NCBI GenBank assembly: GCA_030849065.1
Contig: JASAON010001380.1
Coordinates: 1-18,859 of the forward strand
DNA: 18,859 nucleotides
Source: Jaenimonas drosophilae
Taxonomy: Eukaryota; Euglenozoa; Kinetoplastea; Trypanosomatida; Trypanosomatidae
Direction of reading: 5' to 3'
This document shows, piece after piece, positions 1 to 9,700 of this stretch; the first letter of the stretch is position 1; each line of letters opens with the position of its first letter. A program made the translations under genes and the position numbers. The notes beneath the pieces were generated by a model. The model made no database searches. It had not been told where the DNA came from and was given only the letters and a program-made list of their open reading frames with translations.

Positions 1-829
1 GGGAGATGGACTGCACTGGTGTGAGGATGAGTGCGTGCAAAGGCAATGATGTGTGTTGGTGTGTGTGAGTGTGTCTGGGGGGATGTTGAAGATGGGGGGA
101 TCGGTGTACCTACGAACAAGCATTTGTTTGTGAAGAGCCTCCCTCTCTTCTTTCTTCTTTCCAATTGTCGTACACGTTGCCTCACGTACATACAAGCACA
201 GTACCTGAGCTCGAGACAACCATGTGCAATTGTTGTGTTGTTGCGTCTGGATGATGGGCCTGTGGAGGGGATTAGCCCTCCTGCGGGTAGCCAAGGATGC
301 TTCCAGCATATCATCTTTTTTCGTCAGCGCTCCAATATACGGAAGCTGGTGAATGTGGTTGGCGGAGAAGCATGGCAGGGTGGCTTGAGTGATGCGGGTG
401 GATAGATGAGCTACTGCCACAAAAGACACATGGGGGAGTAGCCCACCGCAATCGCTCCACGCGCACGGCCACACAACCACCGCAGCAACAACAGGATCTC
501 TGCATCATGACAGCTCTCCAGACTCCCTTATTGGCGTCGATGCAGCGGTGTGGGTGGAGCCCACTATGTTGAGGTGTATAGACGAGGTCCGAAGAAAAAA
601 ACAAAACATGTTTATCATCATCATGTGTAAGCAGCACCACCATCACCACCCACCACACAGGCACAGGCACAACGCCCCCACTTCCCTACTGACCTTGGCT
701 GACTGCAAGGATGAGAGGAACTGGGTCGATGAGCGTGTGTCTGTGTGAGTGTGGGTGAGTGAGTGAGGTGCCAACTCATTAATCTCCAAGGGTCTTTGCT
801 CCTTCCCTGTTTCATTCAACAATGTACTC
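1..829. other. Non-coding spacer at window start
   Basis: No gene can be supported here. The left part is rich in TG dinucleotides (about 50-80) and the middle holds CA/CAC-rich runs, as in the other spacers of this window. The open frames present are short, rich in Cys, Val, His or Thr from dinucleotide repeats, and have no splice signal placed to serve them. The stretch probably holds the 3' untranslated region of an upstream gene outside the window plus the intergenic region before calmodulin. Confidence 0.6.
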
Positions 830-877
830 ATCTTCCCTTCTTGTTTGTGTATTTCCTTGCTGTGTTTGCTGTCGTAG
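830..877 (+). promoter_or_regulatory. Trans-splice acceptor region of calmodulin copy 1
   Basis: A T/C-rich tract covers about 830-875 and the first AG after it is at 876-877; another possible AG is at 902-903. There is no ATG between either AG and the calmodulin start at 943, giving a 5' untranslated region of about 40-65 bases. Spliced-leader addition at such sites is the rule in kinetoplastids. The exact site used is inferred. Confidence 0.6.
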
Positions 878-942
878 TTGTCATATCAATCCCGCGTTCT
901 TAGTCCATCCTACACACCTTTCCGCTCCTTACAAGCAACATC

Positions 943-1392
943 ATGGCTGATCAGCTTTCCAACGAGCAAATCTCCGAGTTCAAGGAGGCCTTCTCTCTCT
1001 TCGACAAGGACGGCGATGGCACCATCACCACCAAGGAGCTCGGCACCGTGATGCGCTCTCTGGGCCAGAACCCCACTGAGGCAGAGCTTCAGGACATGAT
1101 CAACGAGGTGGACCAGGACGGCAGCGGCACGATTGACTTCCCCGAGTTCCTGACCCTGATGGCCCGCAAGATGCAGGACTCCGACTCCGAGGAGGAGATC
1201 AAGGAGGCCTTCCGTGTCTTTGACAAGGACGGCAACGGCTTCATCTCTGCCGCTGAGCTCCGCCACGTCATGACGAACCTCGGCGAGAAGCTCACCGACG
1301 AGGAGGTCGATGAGATGATCCGCGAGGCCGACGTCGATGGCGATGGCCAGATCAACTACGAGGAGTTCGTCAAGATGATGATGAGCAAGTAG
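943..1392 (+). CDS. CAM: Calmodulin, copy 1
   Basis: This encodes a complete 149-residue calmodulin, the calcium sensor that binds and regulates target enzymes and, in trypanosomatids, also acts in the flagellum. Four canonical EF-hand loops are visible at residues 21-32, 57-68, 94-105 and 130-141. Each starts with Asp, has Gly at loop position 6 and ends with Glu at position 12, so all four should bind calcium. The start is the first ATG after the predicted splice acceptor at 876-877, and the stop is TAG. The protein has the normal family length, and from memory it matches the conserved trypanosomatid calmodulin very closely. Its first 256 bases are identical to copy 2 downstream, whereas the flanks differ. 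The identification is certain; only the exact UTRs are inferred. Confidence 0.98.
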
Positions 1393-2333
1393 ATGCAAAT
1401 CCCAAGCCTCCCGTACGATCTTTGACATGGTGTGCGAAGGAACGTGAAGGAGGTGCGAGGTGGGGGAGGTGAGGATGGTGGTGGTGAATGAAGGACTGGC
1501 GGCTTCGCCCGTAGCGTGGCTTCCCTGCTCTCATGACGCTGACACACATGTGTTGAGCCTGAGCATGTGAGCAGCACATGGGTGCTTCTTCACTTTCCTC
1601 CACGTTCTCGGTACACCTCCCCCCTCAAATCAACACTCTCTTTCCCCCCTTCCCTCCTCCTCTGTAATGTACGTATGTATATACGATGGCGGCAAGTTCG
1701 CCACCACACGACAGGATTGAGCGGCATCACGCTGGCACTATGCATGGCTCCGCTTCCTTGATCAGTTCATCCCTCTCCAGCCAAAGAGGAGAGATACTCT
1801 GAGGATGGGGATGATGGTCTGACAAGGATGGGAGGTGGCGCAGTGGGATCCACACGCCATCCCCCCTCAATCTTGACTATTTTTGCTGATTTTTGTTGTA
1901 TTCAGCGTAGTACCTTCCATTTCCTTCACTTCCACGTCATACCACTCTGTGAGGAGAAAAGAGGTGGAGCAATCACCATGCTTCATCATGTCTTGTGTGT
2001 ATGTGTACGCGTATTCCTGTGGTATAGTGGGCATGCCGTCATGGTGGCACGCTGGAACACAAACGCACGCGCTTCCGTGATGACACGTGAGCTGTCTTCC
2101 CTAATATCAAGGCGGGTGAGGCATGGGTATTACGTGGCGGAAGGTGTGCCTGAGTGTGGCAGTGTCATGTGGCGTGGAAGTGGTGGGATGGCTGAGTAGG
2201 TGTTGTGCGCATCAGAAGTGCCACGTCTGAGTTCAGCGATAGTAAGTGGGGGAGGAGCAGGGCTTGCTGCTTCTTTCTCACCCTCATTCTTCTTCACGAA
2301 ACGTCTACTAGTGTGGTATAGCAAGTGAATCTC
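1393..2333. other. Spacer between the two calmodulin copies
   Basis: About 0.94 kb with no supportable gene. It should contain the 3' UTR of copy 1. Purine-rich sequence near 1440-1490 is followed by pyrimidine-rich sequence near 1586-1670. A 123-codon ATG frame at 1828-2199 has no recognisable domain and no clear polypyrimidine/AG signal, so I do not call it. The spacer does not resemble the sequence upstream of copy 1. Confidence 0.6.
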
Positions 2334-2779
<446 letters not shown>

Positions 2780-3609
2780 GCGGAAACCTCACACGCGGAA
2801 TGACGAGGTGAAGCTCAATGGGGGATATATAATCTGTGGGGTCCTGTGTTCTTGGGTTCCTGTCAGGACCCCCCTGTTGCCCCTGCTATGCTAGTACTCT
2901 CTCTCTCACACACACATACCACTCCTTGTGTGTTCGTGTTTGTTTGTGGGAGTACTGGTTGAGTGGTTCATCTTGTATGGTGTGTAGTGTCGTTTAGGTA
3001 GGGGCACTCGTTTGGCTGGCCTGCAGTACGAACTGACGCAGGGAAACGAACTCTGGGAGCAACACCACTCCTCACCATGTGAGGTGGAACTCGATGTTGT
3101 TGTATTGTGCCCACGACCCATCATCATCATCCTGCTTTGTGATGAGGATGGATCGTCATGTATTCTATGATGTAGAACCCAGAAGAAAAAAAATATTGAA
3201 GCCACGTTTTCGAGGTTTTGTTTTGTGTTTTCCGGTTGTTATCAATGAAGAGACGAGCCGCCTCACGGTTCTTGCTGCTGCTACTGTTCATCTCTCTTCT
3301 CCTCTCTTTGCGGAGTGGGATGTGGCTGTGTGTGGCGATGCATCATTCACCAGACACGCATGACTTTCCTTTCTGGATCGCAGATGTCGTGCGTGGGAAA
3401 GTGATGCAGGCAAGATTGAATACTGATGATGATGATCTCAAACTGCCCCCCCAACTCCATCTCCATCTCTGGACTCACGGAGCTATTGCGAGTTATGAAC
3501 TGAAGGTTTCAACATGAACTCACTTTCCTTTTCCTTCTTCTTGTGTCTGCAATGTCATCTCATCAAGTCTCTGGCAGAACGGTTCTCTGGCCAACCTAGC
3601 TGCGGTGAA
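2780..3609. other. Spacer between calmodulin copy 2 and the EF-hand gene
   Basis: About 0.8 kb with no supportable gene. It holds a short hairpin at 2838-2872, CT/CA microsatellite sequence near 2897-2916, repeated ATC/ATG trinucleotides near 3120-3155, and T-rich sequence near 3205-3240. The frames open at 3079-3363 and 3218-3517 are biased to Leu, Phe, His and Ser and have no domain. Confidence 0.55.
2838..2872 (+). repeat. 9-bp inverted repeat after calmodulin copy 2
   Basis: Arms 2838-2846 (GGGGTCCTG) and 2864-2872 (CAGGACCCC) are perfectly complementary around a 17-base loop. The loop contains GGGTTC (2854-2859), which could pair instead with GGACCC (2867-2872), so two mutually exclusive hairpins are possible. 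It starts about 60 bases after the stop, in the likely 3' UTR. Arms of 9 bp are expected by chance in several kilobases, so function is unproven. Confidence 0.4.
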
Positions 3610-3630
3610 TCTCTTGTTCCTTCGTTGTAG
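3610..3630 (+). promoter_or_regulatory. Trans-splice acceptor region of the EF-hand gene
   Basis: A T/C-rich tract at about 3610-3628 ends in an AG at 3629-3630. No further AG and no ATG occur before the start codon at 3702, so this acceptor is the clear choice, giving a 71-base 5' UTR. Confidence 0.6.
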
Positions 3631-3701
3631 TTCTCCCTCCCCCTCCCACACGTATACCAACACACACTCTCTTTCTTCATTGTCACTGCCCTATCTCCAC
3701 G

Positions 3702-4262
3702 ATGCCGCCAAAGGACACCAAACGACGTCTCTTGACAACACCAAGTAGTCGAAGCGTGGCGCTACGCAGCGCATCCTGCTTCAGCAGCCCAACCTATCGC
3801 GGTGATCTGAACCACAGCACCGTGGCAGAGCTGCAGGAGGGCTTCAGAATCCTCACGCAAGGTCAGAAGACAAACATGATAACGAAGAAGGAGCTCATTA
3901 CACTCCTCAACAACGCCAGTCTTCACGCCGGAGAGGAGGAGCTGAATGAGATGCTTAACGTCATTCGTCAGGATGATCACGTAGATGGACTGCAGTTCTC
4001 TGATTTCGTACTGCTGCTGACCAAAACGGTAGATGAGGCCATGATGGAGGAGATGCGCACGGCCTTCTTGACATTGGATAAGAACAACTCGGGCACCATC
4101 ACCCGCAAGCAATTCACGGAGCTCTTCGTATCTATGGGCGAACACTGCGGTGGTGAGGAACTAGAGGAGCTCATTTCCCTTGCCGAGCCCTCCGAGGACT
4201 CCGATGTCATTGACTACAACATGTTCATCACTCAGCTCTGCATCCGCGTAAACACGATGTAG
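3702..4262 (+). CDS. Calmodulin/centrin-like EF-hand protein with degenerate loops
   Basis: This encodes 186 residues. A basic, Ser/Thr-rich N-terminus of about 35 residues precedes a calmodulin-like core arranged as four helix-loop-helix units. Only the third loop, residues 126-137, keeps a usable ligand pattern: Asp at position 1, Asn at 3, Ser at 5, Gly at 6 and Thr at 7. Even there position 12 is Gln rather than Glu. Loops near 52-63, 90-101 and 163-174 have lost most ligand residues. The protein may therefore bind calcium weakly at one site or act as a structural subunit, such as a light-chain-like or cytoskeletal EF-hand protein. It sits between calmodulin and the ubiquitin fusion, where the T. 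cruzi calmodulin-ubiquitin locus also carries calmodulin-related genes. The start is the first ATG after the acceptor at 3629-3630. The family call is firm; the specific function is unknown. Confidence 0.88.
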   Translation: MPPKDTKRRLLTTPSSRSVALRSASCFSSPTYRGDLNHSTVAELQEGFRILTQGQKTNMITKKELITLLNNASLHAGEEELNEMLNVIRQDDHVDGLQFSDFVLLLTKTVDEAMMEEMRTAFLTLDKNNSGTITRKQFTELFVSMGEHCGGEELEELISLAEPSEDSDVIDYNMFITQLCIRVNTM

Positions 4263-4617
4263 GAACACAACCCACAAGCAACACACTCACACTGTACTGG
4301 GGCGAGGCGTGACGATGGAGGTGAATACATACCCCCAGCTGCACAGCAACCTCTCTCTGACCAATCATCGCCATCTACTTCCCTCTGTGTATGGAGTACT
4401 CGCTCCTGCTTCAGCGAGAGTGATTTTGAGCTGAACCTTTTGACATCATCACTAGTCGTGTTTGTGTGTGTGTGTGCGTGGTTGCATTGCTCTGCGCGTG
4501 CGTGTGTTTCGTCTTTCCAAGTGTTAACGCAAAAAAAAAATAACGTTTTCTGATGATGAAGGAACGTCGCAACCTTCGCCCACATCAACATCGTGAAATC
4601 AAGCTGACACTGAATCG
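4263..4617. other. Spacer between the EF-hand gene and ubiquitin-eL40
   Basis: About 350 bases with no gene. It has a GT-rich run near 4458-4480, a 10-A run near 4531-4540 and a weak 6-bp hairpin (4399-4404 with 4413-4418). The GATGATGA-like sequence near 4551 resembles a snoRNA C box, but no matching terminal stem is seen. Confidence 0.55.
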
Positions 4618-4668
4618 TCTCTCTCTCTCTCTCTCCTCTACATCCGCTTTGTGTGTTGTATTGAATAG
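4618..4668 (+). promoter_or_regulatory. Trans-splice acceptor region of ubiquitin-eL40
   Basis: A (TC)9 run at 4618-4635 is followed by more pyrimidine-rich sequence, with the first AG at 4667-4668. Further AGs occur at 4679-4680 and 4683-4684. No ATG lies between these sites and the start at 4687, so the 5' UTR would be very short (about 2-18 bases). Confidence 0.6.
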
Positions 4669-5073
<405 letters not shown>

Positions 5074-6640
5074 GGTGTGTGTGTGGGTGTCTTGTTCGGG
5101 CACTGTGCGTATGCGCATGAAGCTTGAGTTTGTTCTTTGTTCATTTACACCATAATCATTGGTACCTTACCGTCACGCCTCCCCCACATGCAGGGACCTA
5201 AACGATGCATGTACATGACTGTGTGTAGATGCTCTACCTGCCCATCTCTTCTCCTCCCTCTTCCTCCTTCTTGTGCGTACGTGTGCCCTCGTTGTTGTTG
5301 TTGTTGTGCTGCTATTCTTGTGTAGGGGTATTCAGTTGGCTTCCCGTAGCAGTGCTTGGTGGGGATCCATCCAGCGTCTCTCCTTCCACCCCAACAACCC
5401 GAAGAAATATCATTGTCAAGCTTCTTGGCGCACCAAGCAGCAACAAACGTTCGTGTGAGTGCCTGCCATACTCCGAGGTCGCCTGTAGAGCTACTCCCCC
5501 CCCAATCACCCTCCTTTGCGTTGGTTCTCCTCCCTTCCGTTCATTCGCCCACACAGACACACACACACACCCAACCTCTCAATAACCTTCTTCATTCACG
5601 CACCCCTGTATTTTTCTCTTTGACTTCCTTCGCCATCGAGTATCATCCATCCCTGTGGGAGTCTTCACCTCTTCACACCAGTTCTGCGTGAGTAGCCTCC
5701 ATCGTGTGATAACTCACCCACCTCGTGATAATCGCAACACGCAAACACGCAGGTGTGGTTTGTGCGTGTGTGAGGAAAGAGAGAGATAGTAAGAGGATAG
5801 AGACTCGCGCTTGTGCTGAAGATCCATCGTCAGCACAACACGTGTGGTCTGCTTCTTTTCGTGTTCTCACCCGAGGAAGCATTGTTGGAGGTGGCGGGTT
5901 TCTTCATCCCGCTTTGCACAGGTACGCCCGCTCCTCGAACAACACCCTTTCACCCATACTTGTGTTCGTCGTAGCCTTGGCCCTTGTGTTCATTTTTATT
6001 TTTCTTGTAGTGTTTATTTGGGTCATTGTTATTCTCCACGACTGCCAACGGAAACAGGCACAGCAGAAGCGATTCAGTTGTCCTCGTGGCCACCCCTCCC
6101 CCTCACCCCCCACCGCCCATCTTTAGGCACCATTTTCAGTGATCCGTCTTTTTTTACGTCCTTTGTTTTCGTGCGTGTGTGTGATTGTACTTTTGGTTCA
6201 TTGGATCTTTCTTAATCCCCCTTCACCCCGCACACACACACACACGCCAACGCCTCCCCTTGTCTCTCTCGTTGATTTTGTGCGTCAGCGATTGGGAAAG
6301 GATACTGGGTGTTGGCCCTTCTTGATTAGTTGTTGTTGCTGGTAGAAGATATCTGCAGTGCGGGCCTCTACCACAACCACGTACACCTACGTCAGACTAC
6401 TGTACCATCCCCGCACGTTCTCACTCAGTTGCGTTACAAGAAGGTTTGACGGTTGTGCTACACCAAAGGAATATATCCCCCCATCTCGCGCCTAGCCTAC
6501 ACCCAGCCTACCCGCGACGTACGTGTATCAGCAAAAAAAAGAAACTATCGCGGCCGAGTTGTGTGCAGGAGACGGCGCCTCCAAAAAAAAAAAAGATAGA
6601 ACGTCTCAAAAAGAAACTTATTCATAGGTTGACGTGAAGA
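5074..6640. other. Long spacer between ubiquitin-eL40 and the P4-ATPase
   Basis: This is the longest stretch here without a gene, about 1.6 kb. It contains pyrimidine-rich blocks (about 5225-5330, 5500-5690, 5935-6025 and 6135-6230), CA runs (about 5559-5570 and 6231-6245) and A-runs near 6532-6545 and 6582-6595. Several open frames are present, but they lack an ATG or a domain. The frame at 5725-6126 encodes a hydrophobic stretch but begins with GTG and contains no Met. The region probably consists of a long 3' UTR of the ubiquitin gene plus intergenic sequence. A lost gene or an unrecognised non-coding RNA is possible. Confidence 0.55.
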
Positions 6641-6668
6641 TTGCTTCTTCACCTCAATTTTTTCTTAG
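6641..6668 (+). promoter_or_regulatory. Trans-splice acceptor region of the P4-ATPase gene
   Basis: A tract of T and C at 6641-6666 ends in TTCTTAG, with AG at 6667-6668 and a second acceptor (CAG) at 6670-6671. The roughly 95 bases from there to 6766 contain no ATG, so the P4-ATPase start is the first ATG of the predicted mRNA. Confidence 0.65.
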
Positions 6669-6765
6669 CAGGCATCATCGTCTTCATCATCATTCATACC
6701 CCTTGCAGTGGGCACACAGACACACACGCCATCACAGATAGCGTTCACGATATAATCCGTCAGGC

Positions 6766-9700
6766 ATGGTCATTAGTGGGTGTTGGCAAGCCCTTCGCCG
6801 GGTGTGCTCCTGTGGGTGCTCGAGCGACGCGCCAGAGAACACCGCCCCGAGACAACGCAGCCGTTCGCCCATTAGCGGGGCAGGTGGAGCCGCGGTGGCG
6901 GGTGAGCGCCGACGTGATGCCGAAATACCAGAAGCTGAACCATCCCCAGCTGCAACCAACACCACCACCACAGCCACCAACAACAAAGACAATAGCAAGG
7001 ATGAATTCCTCGTGAGTGTGCTGCAGACGGACGCCAACCGTGCAGCCTACCCGAGCAATGCCATTCACACCGCTCGGTACACCATCTGGACCTGTGTTCC
7101 GTTAGGCCTCATCTTCCAGTTCCGAAAAGTCTCGAACTGCTACTTTCTCCTCGTCATGATGATCTCCCTTGTGCCAGGGGCAAGCCCCATCAACCCGATG
7201 AGCAGCATTCTCCCCCTCTCCATCGTGCTCGGTGTGGGGATGGCCAAGGACCTGTGGGAGGACTGGAAGCGTAGAAAAGCGGATGAGTACGCCAACAACA
7301 TTGAGGTGCACGTGTTGCGGGATGTGGAGGAAATGAGCTTCACCGCCATTCAGAGTAGTGATTTAGTGCCAGGTGATGTGGTGCTCTTTCGGCTGGGAGA
7401 GGAGGTGCGGGCAGACTGCATCATCCTGAATACCTCCCTCCCCCAGGGCCTCACCTACGTGGAAACAAGCAACTTGGATGGCGAAACGAACGCCAAGACC
7501 AAGCGCGCGCAGCACCAGCTGCTCGAGCGTGTATCGACGGTGGAGGATGTGGTGGAGCTCGTCCATGGACGGGGCTCCACGATGGCCTCCTCCTTCGTGA
7601 GCGCCGCTCGCCCACTCTCGGCAACGATCCCACTTCAGAACCGTGGAGGTCCCACACCGCCCCCGCTCCCCAGCGCGCCAACGTCCATGTGGGAGCGGCC
7701 CGCTAGTGGATCACTGCCTCCCCGCTGCGACGACTGCTGCCTCACGTCTTCCTCCCCACACCCGCGACGCACCAGCGCCCTCTTTTCGGGCGATGCCACG
7801 ATTGCGATGGAGGTGGAGGAGCTCTCCGATCACAACCCCTTTGAGGCACCCAACGTGCTCCAGGTTGGTCCTGTGTTCAGCACACCGGATGGCGCAGATG
7901 ACGTGTGCCCGGCGCCTACCACAGCTCCATCCTCCCCCGCCTCTCCCTCGGTGGTGGTGGTGGGGGCGGCCGGCCCCGCTGTGGGCACCGCCCTCATTGG
8001 CACCAGCGACGATCGCAGTGGCGAGGGCTTCTCCATTCGTGGCAGCACGCCCGTGGCAGACTTATCTAGCTGGTACGGCCAGGCCATTGTTGCCAACCGG
8101 GAGAAGATCTCGCTCGGCATTGATCAATTCATTCCACGTGGCTGCGTCATTCGCAACACGGAGTGGGTGTTGGCGGTGGTCCTATACACGGGCACCAACA
8201 CCAAGATGCTGCTTAATCTGCGTCCACGACCGGTGAAGGGAACGACCATGTCTCGTCGTCTGAATTGGCTGAATCTCTGCTTCTTCATGGTGAATCAGTG
8301 CATCATGGTGACCTTGTGCAGCTTGGCGGTGTGGTTCAAGCACCACAAGCTCACCCAGCAGCCTGGGACCAAGACGGCCTACTCCGCCTGGTATATTCAG
8401 TGGCAGCTTGAGCAGTACAGTGATGTACATCTCTTTGGATGGAGGTACCTGACCAACTTTGTGCTCGTGTCGTACCTGATTCCCATGTCCCTCTACGTAA
8501 CCTTGGAAGGTGTGAAGGCCTACCAAATGCATCTCATTGCCGTGGACCACTGCATGTCCGTGGAGGACCCCTTCTCCACGGAGCCAGGGGCCCGACGCTT
8601 CGCGCAGCCCAAAACATCAGAGCTGAACAGCCAACTTAGCCAAGTGCGCTTCGTCTTCACGGATAAGACGGGCACCCTCACGGAGAACCTGATGACCTAC
8701 GTGGGTGGCTACGTCTCGGGGAGCTACCACGACGAACGTGAGGCACCTGGTGGGCTAGGCCGCTCACTGCTGCGCAAGTTCATGCGCTATCAGCAGCGCA
8801 TGATGGCCGCGAGCCCTCATCCGCACATGTTTAGCCGCTCAGCCAGCTTCAGCTCCATCCGGCGGGTGAGCGATCAGCTCCACCGCCGCATCATGACAAC
8901 TGACCGCAGCGGCGGGATGAGCACGGGAGAGAGTGCCGATCACCCGGTACCGTGGCTGCGGATTCCATCGAGGCAGGAGGAGATCTCCTTCTTGGCGCTG
9001 GAGCCGAGCATTCACATGGCCAACCGCGCCGCAGCTGCCAGCGCAGCCTTTGGCCCGATGCGCTCCTTTGATGCCAACGCCTCCGCCCAGCACCTCCCCG
9101 CCGAGGACGACTTGGAGGAGAATGATGCCTACTGCTACCTGCGCGCGATGGCACTTTGCCACACCGTCGTCTGCTTCACGCAAGAGACGGATGATGAGAA
9201 GGTGGTGGCCGATGCGATTGGTGAGCCCAAGAAGAAACATGGGGCCCATGCTACAGAAGGAGGAAAGGAGGCCTCTCCCCTACGTGCCAAGAAGAAAGTG
9301 AGGATTGCGCCAGGAGCGGGAAGCCCTTCACAGCAGCGTCGCCGTCAGCGCCGGGTGCTGGAGGAGGGCAGCCCGCGTTCTCAGGCTGGTGCCCCGATGC
9401 TCCAGCTACCCCAAATCCTTCACGCCTCCACCGATGATGGCACGTCGCATGGTGGTGGTGGTGGTGGTGGTGGTACCGCAACCTCCGCCCATTTTGCACA
9501 CCAGCGCACCAGCACAGGCCTTGGGGTGAGCCGGCCCACCCTCTACGGGGAGGGAGCGGAGGAGGAGGTGGCCACGACCAACCCCGACGGCTCACGTCGG
9601 CGGCGTCTTGTGCATCGTCGCTTTCACCCAATTGGCGCGGGCACCTCAGTTACGTCCACCAACGTGCTCCCGATGCCCACCCCCTCCGGCATGCACGCCT

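Noticed and set aside
31..405. 124-codon frame at the window start
   Set aside because: It starts with GTG, its Cys/Val-rich beginning comes from TG repeats, and nothing in it is recognisable.
910..1428. Long open frame antisense to calmodulin copy 1
   Set aside because: It mirrors the GC-ending codons of calmodulin on the opposite strand, is Leu/Val/His-rich and has no domain or splice signal.
1462..1623. 10-bp complementary G-rich and C-rich segments flanking about 140 bases
   Set aside because: Both arms are low-complexity purine and pyrimidine runs, so the complementarity is not informative.
1828..2199. 123-codon ATG frame between the calmodulin copies
   Set aside because: No domain, mixed composition unlike the real genes, and no clear polypyrimidine/AG signal just upstream.
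4399..4418. 6-bp hairpin after the EF-hand gene
   Set aside because: Too short to stand out from chance.
4549..4612. C/D-box snoRNA-like pattern (TGATGA, later CTGA)
   Set aside because: There is no terminal stem flanking the boxes and no clear internal boxes; TGATGA is common in these ATG/ATC-rich spacers.
5186..5212. 7-bp hairpin after ubiquitin-eL40 (ACATGCA / TGCATGT)
   Set aside because: Arms this short with a 13-base loop are expected by chance many times in the spacers.
5725..6126. 133-codon frame with a strongly hydrophobic stretch that could be a membrane segment
   Set aside because: It begins with GTG and contains no Met at all; T-rich pyrimidine tracts encode Phe, Val, Ile and Leu by chance.
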